Positions 51,264 through 60,955 of a stretch of DNA of 64,000 nucleotides are shown piece by piece. Numbering within the stretch: position 1 is the first letter of the stretch; every line of letters begins with the position of its first letter. Source of the DNA: an uncultured Algibacter sp. (GTDB lineage Bacteria; Bacteroidota; Bacteroidia; Flavobacteriales; Flavobacteriaceae). The translations under genes were made by a program, and so were the position numbers. Under the pieces are notes generated by a model. That model worked only from the letters and a program-made list of their open reading frames with translations, did not search any database and was not told the DNA's origin. Where the stretch lies: the NCBI RefSeq assembly GCF_947490405.1, contig NZ_CANLGU010000002.1, positions 1 through 64,000 on the forward strand. The letters run 5' to 3'.

Positions 51264-52427
51264 ATGAAAGATGTACTCATTATAACTAATTATTTTCCTC
51301 CCGAAACTGGTGCCGCTTCGAACCGTATTTTTCATTTAGCCGAAGGGTTACAAAAGCGAGATTTTAATGTAACCGTTTTAACGCCTTTACCCAACTACCC
51401 AAAAGGAAAAGTTTTTGAAGATTACAAAGGCTATTTTAAACATACTTCAAAAGAACAAAACATAACAAGCCATAGACTATGGATTTATGCCAGTAACTCA
51501 AAAAACAAACTACTGCGCCTGATAGCTATGTTATCTTATAGCTTTAGTTTGATATGGTTTTTTGTATGGAGCAAAATCCCCAAAACAGTTATTATCCAAT
51601 CTCCGCCTCTACTTGTAGCTTTCACATCTGTATTTTTTTTACGTTCTAAAAAGCGCAAAATTATATTAAATGTTAGCGATTTATGGCCTCTTGCTGGTTT
51701 AGAATTGGGTGCATTTAAAAAGAATTTTAGCTATAAGCTCTTAGAAAAAATTGAACGATTTAATTATAAACATTCCAATTTAGTTTTGGGTCAGAGTGAA
51801 GAAATATTATCTCACATAACAGCACGCTTCCCTAAAAAAAGCACCTTTTTGTATCGTAATTTTCCAGATTTTAAAACATCGTTACATGAGCATAAGATAA
51901 ACTCAAATCAAAAATTAAAGATGGTTTATGCGGGTTTATTAGGTATGGCCCAAGGTATTTATAAACTCTGTAAAAACTTAGATTATACTAAAATTCAATT
52001 TCATATATATGGTTCTGGTGCAGAACAACAAGCTATTGAACACTTGATTAAAATTGAACCCAAACTAGATATAGTTTATCATGGTGAAGTTTCTAGGGAG
52101 CAATTACATAGCATATTGACTAAATACGATTTCACTATAATTCCCCTACTCAACAGAATTTATGGTTCTGTACCTTCAAAAATATTTGAATATGCACGTT
52201 TAGGTATGCCTATGATGTATTTTGGAGGTGGAGAAGGAGAGAATATTATAAAAAAGCATGCTTTAGGATGGATTGCAGAACCAAGTAATTACAAATCTTT
52301 AAATCGTATAATTTCAAAAATAGATACTACGAAACTTGAATCAGAAAATAGAATTGCTATACAAAAAGAAGCTTTAAGTAATTTTGATTTTAACAACCAA
52401 TTAAATCAACTTATAGCTCTAATTTAA
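51264..52427 (+). CDS. Glycosyltransferase family 4 (WbuB-like)
   Basis: The ATG at 51264 gives a 387-residue GT-B enzyme. Earlier in-frame starts fall in wecB. The N-terminal motif TNYFPPETGAASNRIFHLAEGL and TPLPNYPKG are typical of WbuB-like transferases that add an N-acetylated amino sugar to a lipid-linked glycan. The C-terminal donor-binding part has YGSGAEQQAIEHL and IPLLNRIYGSVPSKIFEYARLG. Its end overlaps the convergent PHPT gene by 4 bases. Confidence 0.88.
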   Translation: MKDVLIITNYFPPETGAASNRIFHLAEGLQKRDFNVTVLTPLPNYPKGKVFEDYKGYFKHTSKEQNITSHRLWIYASNSKNKLLRLIAMLSYSFSLIWFFVWSKIPKTVIIQSPPLLVAFTSVFFLRSKKRKIILNVSDLWPLAGLELGAFKKNFSYKLLEKIERFNYKHSNLVLGQSEEILSHITARFPKKSTFLYRNFPDFKTSLHEHKINSNQKLKMVYAGLLGMAQGIYKLCKNLDYTKIQFHIYGSGAEQQAIEHLIKIEPKLDIVYHGEVSREQLHSILTKYDFTIIPLLNRIYGSVPSKIFEYARLGMPMMYFGGGEGENIIKKHALGWIAEPSNYKSLNRIISKIDTTKLESENRIAIQKEALSNFDFNNQLNQLIALI

Positions 52428-53779
52428 TATGCTTTTTCTTCTCCTTTTAATGCATTAGAAAGTGTTTGGATGATAATTTTGACATCTAATAACAAAGACC
52501 AGTTCTCGATATAAAAAATATCATATTTAACACGATTGATTATGTCGTTGTCCGTCTCTACTTCTCCTCTAAAACCGCTAACTTGGGCTAAACCCGTAAT
52601 ACCTGGTTTTACAAAGTGACGCACCATAAACTTATCGATTCTTTGTGCATACATATTGGTATGACTTACCATATGAGGTCTAGGGCCAACAACAGACATA
52701 TCGCCAAAAAGTACGTTAAAAAACTGAGGTAATTCGTCAATACTAGTTTTCCTAATAAAAGACCCAACTTTTGTAATTCTTAAATCTCCTTTAGTGGCCT
52801 GGTGCAAATGTGCATTTTTATTTGGAGTCATGGATCTAAATTTAAAGCAATCAAACTCTTGATAGTTAAATCCATTTCTAGATTGTTTAAAAAACACAGG
52901 ACCTTTGGACTCTATTCTAATAAGTATAGCTAGAATTGGTGTTAACCAAGATAACACGAACACTATAATAAATAAAGAAAACAGAATGTCAAATAGTCTT
53001 TTTACAAATTTATTTACTGATTCTTGTAGTGGAATTGCCCTTAATGAAAGAACAGGTATATAATCGTAGTACTCATATTTTAGTTTTTTAGAATAAATAT
53101 CTTTATTATCTGGTATAAATTTAAGTTCCCGTAAATTATTATCTGCAAAGTCAATCAATCTATTTATTTGTTTATTAGATAATTCTGCTACAGAAAAATA
53201 AATTTCATCAATGCTGTTTTCTATTATATAATTAAAACAATCATCTAATAAAAAATCCTTTCTCCTTGTATCAAAATTGGCTTCAAATTTATAACCAAAG
53301 TCTATTCTTGTGTTAAACGTTCTTATTAATTGCCTTGATTTATCATTATCTCCAATCACAATTACTTTTCTTATATTTCCTCTGAGTACTGTCCTATATT
53401 TTTTTAACAAAAAAGTAGTTAAAAATTTAAAAACACAAATAAGGAGAAATATTATTAATAAATAATTGCCAAGCGCTAACCTACTCATAATTGGTTGTTT
53501 GAAAAATCCAATGAAAGCGTAAACAATTATTGAAAAAAGAATCATTTGTCTAAATAAAAGTGGGAGAATTTGAATTAGCCTTGTATTTCTATTGACATTG
53601 TAAAAGCTATTTTTTAATGAAATAATTATCCATGCAAAATTTATATAAACAATAAAAAAACAAAGATTATCTTTAAGATTTATCTCAAAATAAAATATAG
53701 TCATACTGAGTATGACTAAATCCATTAACCCAAATAAAGGTTTTATAAGATTTGAATATCTACCTTTTTTATAATCCAC
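52424..53779 (-). CDS. Polyprenyl-phosphate sugar-1-phosphate transferase (initiating)
   Basis: This 451-residue membrane enzyme starts glycan assembly by linking a sugar phosphate to undecaprenyl phosphate. The N-terminal part has about five transmembrane helices and a soluble CoA-binding-like domain (VIVIGDNDKSRQLI). The C-terminal bacterial sugar transferase domain (about 258-451) shows KRLFDILFS, KFRSM and DELPQFFNVLFGDMSVVGPRP. The start codon is GTG immediately after the previous stop (TAAGTG). It is the last gene of the leftward polysaccharide operon. Confidence 0.92.
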   Translation of the reverse strand: MDYKKGRYSNLIKPLFGLMDLVILSMTIFYFEINLKDNLCFFIVYINFAWIIISLKNSFYNVNRNTRLIQILPLLFRQMILFSIIVYAFIGFFKQPIMSRLALGNYLLIIFLLICVFKFLTTFLLKKYRTVLRGNIRKVIVIGDNDKSRQLIRTFNTRIDFGYKFEANFDTRRKDFLLDDCFNYIIENSIDEIYFSVAELSNKQINRLIDFADNNLRELKFIPDNKDIYSKKLKYEYYDYIPVLSLRAIPLQESVNKFVKRLFDILFSLFIIVFVLSWLTPILAILIRIESKGPVFFKQSRNGFNYQEFDCFKFRSMTPNKNAHLHQATKGDLRITKVGSFIRKTSIDELPQFFNVLFGDMSVVGPRPHMVSHTNMYAQRIDKFMVRHFVKPGITGLAQVSGFRGEVETDNDIINRVKYDIFYIENWSLLLDVKIIIQTLSNALKGEEKAY

Positions 53780-54769
53780 TTATCTCTTTATATGTTCTTT
53801 AAAATCCTTGTGAGCACTTTTATACAATTCATCTTCTGTTAAAGATTTAAAGTAGTTATAGGTAGTACTCATTCCTTCAGATCTAGAAATCTTTGGCTCC
53901 CAATTTAGTATTTTTTTTGCTAACGCAATGTCTGGTTGTCTTTGTAAGGGGTCGTCTTTGGGTAATTCTTTATAAACTATTTTTTGATTAGTCCCTGTAA
54001 GCTTTATAATCTCCTCAGCAAATGCTTTGATTGTTATTTCATGTGGGTTACCAATGTTAATAGGATTCGTATAGTTACTTAAAAGTAATCTGTAAATCCC
54101 TTCAACTTGGTCATCAACATAACAAAAAGAACGCGTTTGTGACCCATCACCAAAAACAGTTAAATCTTCGCCTCTTAGTGCTTGACCAATGAATGCAGGA
54201 ATAACTCTTCCATCGTTAAGTCTCATTCTAGGTCCATAAGTATTAAATATTCGAGCAATTCGTGTTTCTAAACCATGAAAACGATGATATGCCATTGTTA
54301 TAGATTCCTGAAATCGTTTTGCTTCGTCATAAACTCCACGAGGACCTATAGCGTTTACATTTCCATAATAATCCTCAGGTTGTGGATGAACTAAAGGGTC
54401 TCCGTACACCTCTGATGTTGAAGCTATGAGCATACGTGCATTTTTAGCTTTGGCCAATCCTAAAAGGTTGTGCGTTCCTAATGCACCTACTTTTAAGGTT
54501 TGAATTGGTATTTTCAAATAGTCTATTGGACTTGCAGGTGATGCGAAATGTAAAATATAATCTAAGTGACCTCTTAGTTCAATAAAGTTAGTAACATCAT
54601 GAGCCACAAATTCAAAATATTCTAAGTCTAATAAATGTTCAATATTTCTTTTATCTCCAGTAATAAAGTTATCCATAGCTATTACGTGGTAACCTTCTTT
54701 AACAAATCTATCACATAAATGAGAACCAAGGAAACCCGCTGCTCCTGTTATAAGAATTTTTTTTTTCAT
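53780..54769 (-). CDS. UDP-glucuronate decarboxylase (UDP-xylose synthase)
   Basis: This 329-residue NAD-dependent short-chain dehydrogenase/epimerase has the nucleotide motif [11 protein letters not shown] (8-18), the catalytic Y147-xxx-K151 pair (GVYDEAK) and the decarboxylase segments [22 protein letters not shown] and [18 protein letters not shown], close to UXS enzymes. It would supply UDP-xylose or its 4-keto intermediate, suggesting xylose in the glycan. It abuts the initiating transferase gene. Confidence 0.9.
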   Translation of the reverse strand: MKKKILITGAAGFLGSHLCDRFVKEGYHVIAMDNFITGDKRNIEHLLDLEYFEFVAHDVTNFIELRGHLDYILHFASPASPIDYLKIPIQTLKVGALGTHNLLGLAKAKNARMLIASTSEVYGDPLVHPQPEDYYGNVNAIGPRGVYDEAKRFQESITMAYHRFHGLETRIARIFNTYGPRMRLNDGRVIPAFIGQALRGEDLTVFGDGSQTRSFCYVDDQVEGIYRLLLSNYTNPINIGNPHEITIKAFAEEIIKLTGTNQKIVYKELPKDDPLQRQPDIALAKKILNWEPKISRSEGMSTTYNYFKSLTEDELYKSAHKDFKEHIKR

Positions 54770-54802
54770 TGGGTTTTATTCATTAAGATCATTTTCAAGC
54801 TA

Positions 54803-55909
54803 TTATGCTTTCCACTGTTTATACAATTTTTCTACAGTTTCCTTAAATTCCTTTTCAAACCTTTCTTTACTAAATTTTTCAACACTTTTCCTTACTAATT
54901 TTGGGTCAAACTTAGTTTTTTCTATTTTTTCAACTCCTTCTATTACACCCTTTACTGACTGATCATAAAAAAATGTTCCACTTACACCATCTTTTACTGT
55001 TTCTAAAGCCCCTCCCTTACCATATGCTAATACAGGTGTGCCACAAGCTTGAGCTTCTACTGGAACAATACCAAAATCCTCCTCTGCAACAAAAATAAAT
55101 GTTTTAGCTTTTTTCATATATGCTATCATCTCACTAGATGGTATATGCCCTAATATTTCGATATTTTTTGAAGCTTTAGATTTAATATTCTTCATTTCTG
55201 GTCCATCACCTATTACCAATAATTTTTTCTCTGGCATTTTTGAAAAAGCATCAACAATTAAATCAATTCTTTTATAAGGGACTAGTCTGGATGCAGTGAT
55301 GTAATAATCTTCCTTTTTCTCTTGTAAGGTAAATTTATTAATATCTACTGGTGGATAAATGACTATGGAATCTCTACGATAAACTTTTTTAATTCGTTCT
55401 GCAATATAATTTGAATTTGCAATAAAATAATCTACTCTATTTGAATTTATAACATCCCAAATCCTAATATCTTTCAAGACTTTCTTTGCATACCAAGATT
55501 TTAACCCTTTAAGGTTACTCCTTTTGAGGTAATCATGGTATAAATCCCAAGCGTATCTCATGGGAGAGTGACAGTAGGAAATATGTAATTGGCTTTGATT
55601 TGTTAACGCTCCTTTAGCAATTGAAGCAGAGGATGATAAAACTAAATCATAATCCGTCAAATCAAATTGTTCTATAGCTAATGGGAATAGTTGAAGAAAC
55701 TTTCTGTGATTGCTTTTGGCTGTTGGCAATTTTTGTATAAAACTGGTATTAACTTGTTTCCCTTTTAGAATAAATTCTCTCTCTTGATCATTAAGAAAGT
55801 CTACTAAAGCGAAATGCTCTAAATCTTGCCAAATATTATTAAAAGAATGTATAACTTTCTCAGCACCACCATTAATATAGTACCAATCGTGAATCAGCGC
55901 TTTTTTCAT
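54803..55909 (-). CDS. Glycosyltransferase family 4
   Basis: This 368-residue GT-B enzyme has the acceptor-side N-terminus HDWYYINGGAEKVIHS and the donor-side motif FVAEEDFGIVPVEAQACGTPVLAYGKGG with the EX7E pattern. The start ATG overlaps the stop of the preceding gene as ATGA, so translation is coupled. The sugar transferred is unknown. Confidence 0.9.
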   Translation of the reverse strand: MKKALIHDWYYINGGAEKVIHSFNNIWQDLEHFALVDFLNDQEREFILKGKQVNTSFIQKLPTAKSNHRKFLQLFPLAIEQFDLTDYDLVLSSSASIAKGALTNQSQLHISYCHSPMRYAWDLYHDYLKRSNLKGLKSWYAKKVLKDIRIWDVINSNRVDYFIANSNYIAERIKKVYRRDSIVIYPPVDINKFTLQEKKEDYYITASRLVPYKRIDLIVDAFSKMPEKKLLVIGDGPEMKNIKSKASKNIEILGHIPSSEMIAYMKKAKTFIFVAEEDFGIVPVEAQACGTPVLAYGKGGALETVKDGVSGTFFYDQSVKGVIEGVEKIEKTKFDPKLVRKSVEKFSKERFEKEFKETVEKLYKQWKA

Positions 55910-56964
55910 TTGCTGTTAATATCTTGAATTGCTAAAATACATTTTTCTAATTTCTTAAATGATTTATTCCAACTATACTTTTCTAAATTATATTCAGGCT
56001 TAAGTTTTGTGTTTAAGCCTTGTAATATTTTAGCTTTAATATCATTAATATCGTAAGGGTCAAAATAAATTGCTTTTTCACCACATACTTCTTTGAATAC
56101 CTCTATGTTTGAAACACAAACTTGTAAGCATTGACTCATAGCTTCAATGATAGGGATCCCAAAACCTTCATATACACTTGGATAAACAAACATTCTGGCA
56201 TTTTTATAATAATTTGTCAATTCTTTATCTGAAATATTTTCCAAAAAAATTATTCTATTATCCATTTCGAAATATTGAATAGACCCTGAGAAGTGTTTAT
56301 TAAAATTTCCAATAACATATAAATTCAAATCTTGTTCTTCAATTAATTTAAAAGCTTGAGTTAGGTTATTAAAATTTTTTCTGGGATGATGAGATGAAAC
56401 TGTTAAGATGTAATTTTTACTTCTAATAAAACTATTTTCTACCTTTTCCAAAAACACAGAACTAATACCGTTATAAATTACAGTTATTTTTTCCTCATCT
56501 AAGTTTAATTCTTCTACTATTTCTTTTTTGGAAGTGGAGCTTACCGTTAAAACATGCTTTGCTTTTTTTGCTATAAGAGGTATCATTAGATTATACGTAA
56601 GAGAGAATAGCTTAGAAAACCATTCAGGTTTCACTCTAAATGCCAAATCATGAATAGTAACTATTTGTTTTTTAACGAATATAGGTGCAGTGTTACAAAA
56701 CGAAATGAGTAACTTATTCTTTCTTAAAATATAAAATTGAAGGATTATTTGCTCCCACAAATGCCCTTTTAACAAACCCCAACCAATAGTTTTTGCTTCA
56801 AGGTATTCGGCTAATTCCTTGTGTATAATATTACTAGGAGTAACAAACTCTACAGGAATGTTGGACTTTTTTAGCTCTTTGGAAAGCTCTATAGCAAAAC
56901 GCTGTACACCTGATATTGGCTGAGTTAAAAATCTAGCGTTAATGTATATAGTTGGTTGCTTCAA
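55906..56964 (-). CDS. Glycosyltransferase family 4
   Basis: This 352-residue GT-B enzyme starts with IYINARFLTQPISGVQRFAIEL, typical of mannosyl-type transferases, and has the donor motif FVYPSVYEGFGIPIIEAMSQC. The start codon is TTG at 56964, since no ATG is available before the conserved N-terminus. It overlaps the polymerase gene by 26 bases. The cytoplasmic enzyme would extend the lipid-linked repeat unit. Confidence 0.88.
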   Translation of the reverse strand: MKQPTIYINARFLTQPISGVQRFAIELSKELKKSNIPVEFVTPSNIIHKELAEYLEAKTIGWGLLKGHLWEQIILQFYILRKNKLLISFCNTAPIFVKKQIVTIHDLAFRVKPEWFSKLFSLTYNLMIPLIAKKAKHVLTVSSTSKKEIVEELNLDEEKITVIYNGISSVFLEKVENSFIRSKNYILTVSSHHPRKNFNNLTQAFKLIEEQDLNLYVIGNFNKHFSGSIQYFEMDNRIIFLENISDKELTNYYKNARMFVYPSVYEGFGIPIIEAMSQCLQVCVSNIEVFKEVCGEKAIYFDPYDINDIKAKILQGLNTKLKPEYNLEKYSWNKSFKKLEKCILAIQDINSK

Positions 56965-58108
56965 TGTTGGACTTTTTATTAAAAAATAAATATGATAAAA
57001 TAAGGCTATATAAAATTATTCCTTGTTGACGAATTAATATTACTTCGGTCATAGAAACAAAAAGTAAAAATAAATAGGTGTATAAAAATAGTTTATTGTT
57101 TTTACCCCAAGCAAATTTTAAAACCTTCAATTGAAACATTATAAATATTACTAATCCTAATAAACCATGGGAAATTAAAATAAAAAGAAATAAGTTATGA
57201 GGATTATTTGAATAAAATGGTGTTTTAATATTCATGCCTTCATAGGTTCTTTCTAAATTTTTAGAAACATTCCCTGTTCCAAAACCCAATAGCACTCTTT
57301 CACTAATAAGTTGACCTGATGCTTTTAACATAATTATACGCTCAGAGCCTTCTCCTACTTCAGAAAGCTTATTAAACCTCCATTTATTGTAGGGTGTAAA
57401 GATAAAAACCGTTGCAAAAAAGATTAATGATAATAAATAAATTACAAATTTCTTGAGGCTGTTACAAGTATATACAATGCCCAACAAAATTACACTAAGA
57501 AGTGGCATTCTTTTCCCAAGTAAAATCATAGCAAAAAATAATAAAAATGCCAAAATAAGTAAGTAAACATTTCTGGTTTTTTTAAAACTAAAAAATAGCA
57601 ATATAATGTTAATACCTAATTGTATAGAAAAATAAACGGCATGGTAATTTCCTCTTAATGTATGTGGTAGGTGAATGAGTTCAAAATGTTCTTCTGGTCT
57701 TGTATAGAATTCTACGGCACTAAAAACACCATATAATAACGCCAAGATTGAAGAAATAGTGAGCACCCATGTTAACTCAAGCATATTGTACTTTTCTTGA
57801 TTCATAAAGAAAAGAAAGGGCAAAAAAATAATAGGGGAAATTCTGAGCAAAAATTCAAATTGGGCGTTTTCAAAATTTCTTAACCAAAAAAGGCTTATCA
57901 CAAAAAAGGCTGACAGTGCAAAACATAAGAAAACGTCTTTTATATTCTTTAAAGTTTTATTCCTTGAATAAAAAAAACCAAAAAAGATATAAATTCCTAA
58001 ACTCACAGAATTCAAAGCAAACGAAAAAGGCAAAGAAAAAAAAACAAAACTTAATAATAGAATATAGATTTTCTCAACACTAGTTTTGCTACTTAAATAT
58101 TTTAACAT
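56939..58108 (-). CDS. O-antigen ligase/polymerase family membrane protein
   Basis: The ATG at 58108 gives a 389-residue protein with about 10-11 membrane helices and the long periplasmic loop of the Wzy/WaaL group (about 245-305: LSEVGEGSERIIMLKASGQLI, GFGTGNV, PFYSNNPHNLFL). The NPHN motif fits O-antigen ligases or polymerases. A TTG start 42 bases earlier is possible. It overlaps the neighbouring Wzy-like gene by 20 bases. Confidence 0.85.
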   Translation of the reverse strand: MLKYLSSKTSVEKIYILLLSFVFFSLPFSFALNSVSLGIYIFFGFFYSRNKTLKNIKDVFLCFALSAFFVISLFWLRNFENAQFEFLLRISPIIFLPFLFFMNQEKYNMLELTWVLTISSILALLYGVFSAVEFYTRPEEHFELIHLPHTLRGNYHAVYFSIQLGINIILLFFSFKKTRNVYLLILAFLLFFAMILLGKRMPLLSVILLGIVYTCNSLKKFVIYLLSLIFFATVFIFTPYNKWRFNKLSEVGEGSERIIMLKASGQLISERVLLGFGTGNVSKNLERTYEGMNIKTPFYSNNPHNLFLFILISHGLLGLVIFIMFQLKVLKFAWGKNNKLFLYTYLFLLFVSMTEVILIRQQGIILYSLILSYLFFNKKSNIEATNYIH

Positions 58109-59270
58109 TTCTAAAAATAAGATAGGTAAAATTAAATAAAATAAAAGCAATAATAAATCTATTTAGAAATATTCCATTATATCGTGGAAACTCAGCTACC
58201 CAAAGAAAAAACATTGGGTATACACTCCAAGCATACAGACTTCCTGTTTTTAATTTAAACCATATTCTAAAAAATAATGTAAAAAAAGTTATTAAAAAAG
58301 TAACTCCTAAAACTATTCCGAAATCTGTATAAGTATATGATAATCCGCCAAAATTTGTGTAATCTCTCCAGTGATACTTGCCAAAATCAATATTGTGACC
58401 GGTTTCTATTTCAATGCCTGTAATACGCCTAATTACTCGACCAGCCCATTCCAAATAATTCGTCGTTTCAAAAGACAAGCCATTCTCGAAAACATAATAA
58501 AATTTATTTTGTGTATCTCCATAATAATTAAAAAAGCGTTCTAAAGTCCATTGCAACTTAAACCATACATCCATATTTTTATCACCATATTGATCACTAA
58601 ATTGTCGAGATAATTCTAGTAAAACAAAAAATAATAACAAAAAAGCAAAATACTTCAGAAATTTCGTAACTAAAACTCTCTTGTTTTTAAGTGTAACCAA
58701 AACAAGTATTATGGGTAAAACAAACTCAAGTATAGCAAGCCTTTCTGCTAAATAAATTGATCTTGTTAATAATATTAACCCTAACAACACAACAAAAACC
58801 TTATTCCATTTTAGCTTATTTTGAAAAGTATAAAGTAAGTAAGGGACAATAAAGAACAAATAAAACTGAGATAAAATATTAATTCCGCCAAAATCTGCTA
58901 AAGAAGCCTTTGATGCATGAATATTTCCATCATATGTTAAATAAGCATTTGTAGCAATCAAAATGTTCATCAATGTTGCAGTATATATAAACACTTTACT
59001 GATTGTAAACCAAGTCTTTGTTACTTTTGGAACCACTATATCTTTTGCTTCAAACCGCTCTAACTTCAAACTAGGGTGTCCAGATAGTATTCTAGAAAAT
59101 ATAACTATGGATAATAACACAAGACAAAATAATGTATGTCCCCAAAACCCATATACCTTTTCAAAAGGGAAAAAATATGAAGGATACAGATAAGGAATAT
59201 ACCACAAAAATATTAACGCAGATATAGCAATAAATGGAGAAGAAATAAGGTATTTTAGTTTAATTTTCAT
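58089..59270 (-). CDS. wzy: Wzy-like oligosaccharide repeat-unit polymerase
   Basis: This 393-residue protein has about 11 hydrophobic helices and a polar central loop (about 225-300: SRQFSDQYGDKNMDVWFKLQ, GRVIRRITGIEIETGHNID, YHWRDYTNFGGLSYTYTDFG). Its layout fits polymerases that join flipped repeat units at the periplasmic face. Sequence conservation in this group is low, so the assignment rests on topology and gene context. The gene symbol is by role. Confidence 0.72.
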   Translation of the reverse strand: MKIKLKYLISSPFIAISALIFLWYIPYLYPSYFFPFEKVYGFWGHTLFCLVLLSIVIFSRILSGHPSLKLERFEAKDIVVPKVTKTWFTISKVFIYTATLMNILIATNAYLTYDGNIHASKASLADFGGINILSQFYLFFIVPYLLYTFQNKLKWNKVFVVLLGLILLTRSIYLAERLAILEFVLPIILVLVTLKNKRVLVTKFLKYFAFLLLFFVLLELSRQFSDQYGDKNMDVWFKLQWTLERFFNYYGDTQNKFYYVFENGLSFETTNYLEWAGRVIRRITGIEIETGHNIDFGKYHWRDYTNFGGLSYTYTDFGIVLGVTFLITFFTLFFRIWFKLKTGSLYAWSVYPMFFLWVAEFPRYNGIFLNRFIIAFILFNFTYLIFRNVKIFK

Positions 59271-60367
59271 TAATCAATAATTAGTTTATTGCAAAGTTCG
59301 TCCCAACTAGATACATTAGCCTTTAAATCAAAATTTTTTCCATATTCTAGGCATTCTTTTATTGCTTTATCAATGTCTTTTTCATCTTTATAATAGAATG
59401 AATTCTTTCTAGACGACTTTAGAAAATGTGCTGAAATAATGGGTAGACCACAATAAGTATATTGATGTACTTTTAAACTATCAGTTAGAGATTCTCCCCC
59501 TTTGGAATATAAAATAGTATGTAATCCTATGTCTGCGTACTTTACATAAGGCACTGTTTTGTTAAACATCATTTCTCCATAATACTTTATATTATCAGCA
59601 ACAACCTCCTTATTCAATGGCCCTATTATATGGAAAGTTATTTCTGGATAGTTAAATGCAGCGTACTTTAAAAACATGTAATCTAATCCTGTTACACCAA
59701 TAAAAACAGCATTTAAAGTATTTTGTTTGTATGGGTTTTTGTATTCACTATCATACAAATCTTTATTAATGCCATGAAAGTGCAATTTAATATTTGCCTC
59801 GTTAGACTTTCTATTCAAATTGTTAAGTATATATGAGCTAGGAACACTTACTAGATTAAATTTACTTAAATTATTTTTTTCGAACTTTATTAAAGATGGA
59901 TGAGCATTTAAAATGCCTAAATCGTCTGACGCTCTGTAAACAAACCTTGCATTAGGGTTAAGTTTTTTTAATTTTGAGAACAAAAAAAGTCCAGGTGTAG
60001 ATTCAAAAATTATTATATCCGATTCTTTAATTTTCTTATTTAAATCTTTATTAAAGGGGAAAATAAGATATAGTTTATATAAATAAAAAGTTAAGAAATT
60101 AATAATTCTATTTTTAAAATTAAAAATGTGAAAAGGGGTAAAATGAACGTAAGAAAAGCTATTTTTTCCATGAGATACTAGCTTATTTAATTTTAAGCTT
60201 AATTTATTAAAATAGTGTTGTTTTTTAAAACGAAAAATAAGACTACATGGGGCAGTTATAAAAACAATACTAAAACCTCTATTTAGAAATGCTTCCGCGA
60301 ATAGATGAAAGCCAGCCTTTCTTTTAGATTTATAAAAGTGTCCGGAAACAATAATGACTTTTTTCAA
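59270..60367 (-). CDS. Glycosyltransferase, GT-B type (possibly GumK-like)
   Basis: This 365-residue protein starts KKVIIVSGHFYKSKRKAGFH and continues with FSIVFITAPCSL. Its second half has RASDDLGILNAHPSL, HFHGINKDLYDS and TDSLKVHQYTYCGLPIISAHF, which fit a GT-B enzyme and recall glucuronosyltransferases of the GumK type. The start codon is TTG at 60367. It shares one base with the wzy-like gene start. Confidence 0.78.
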   Translation of the reverse strand: MKKVIIVSGHFYKSKRKAGFHLFAEAFLNRGFSIVFITAPCSLIFRFKKQHYFNKLSLKLNKLVSHGKNSFSYVHFTPFHIFNFKNRIINFLTFYLYKLYLIFPFNKDLNKKIKESDIIIFESTPGLFLFSKLKKLNPNARFVYRASDDLGILNAHPSLIKFEKNNLSKFNLVSVPSSYILNNLNRKSNEANIKLHFHGINKDLYDSEYKNPYKQNTLNAVFIGVTGLDYMFLKYAAFNYPEITFHIIGPLNKEVVADNIKYYGEMMFNKTVPYVKYADIGLHTILYSKGGESLTDSLKVHQYTYCGLPIISAHFLKSSRKNSFYYKDEKDIDKAIKECLEYGKNFDLKANVSSWDELCNKLIID

Positions 60368-60382
60368 TTTAGTTTTTCTTAA

Positions 60383-60943
60383 TTAATGTTTGTCTAGTTT
60401 TCTAATTATTTTTGCAGGGTTACCTGCAATAATCATCGATCCTTCCAAGAAACTTTTAGTAACAACAGATCCAGAGCCAACAATTATATTATTCCCTAGT
60501 TCTACACCTGGTAATATTATAGAATTCATTCCTATCCAACAATTCTCACCAATAATAACATCTTTTCCTGGTAAATGTTTTTCCAAGTTAGAAAAATCGT
60601 GATTAGCTGTTATGATTCCAACATTTGGTGCAATATAAACACCTTTTCCTAACTTTATGTCAGCAGCAAAATTTTGAAAATAACAACCCGCTGACTGGAA
60701 ATTATTAATATCATTTATATCAAAATGAATTCGTTTATAATTGGAAATCATAGTTGAATGATTGACTGGCCATGGGATATGTCTATTAAAACCTAATATT
60801 TTTTGTCTCCATATTCCAGTTAAAACCCATCCCCAACCTTCATTAGTTTTAAAATATCTTCCTTTAAAGAATTTCTTATCATAAAATAATGGAGCTATTA
60901 TTTTAAGAATAGTAATCGTTATTTTTACTAGAATCTTTTTCAT
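60383..60943 (-). CDS. Hexapeptide-repeat O-acetyltransferase
   Basis: This 186-residue protein has a hydrophobic N-terminus (1-20) and a left-handed beta-helix (about 90-180) with GKGVYIAPNVGIITANHDF, IGENCWIGMNSIILPGVELG and NNIIVGSGSVVTKSF. The histidine in NHDF is the expected catalytic residue. It probably acetylates a sugar of the repeat unit. Confidence 0.85.
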   Translation of the reverse strand: MKKILVKITITILKIIAPLFYDKKFFKGRYFKTNEGWGWVLTGIWRQKILGFNRHIPWPVNHSTMISNYKRIHFDINDINNFQSAGCYFQNFAADIKLGKGVYIAPNVGIITANHDFSNLEKHLPGKDVIIGENCWIGMNSIILPGVELGNNIIVGSGSVVTKSFLEGSMIIAGNPAKIIRKLDKH

Positions 60944-60955
60944 TGTTAGCTTAAG

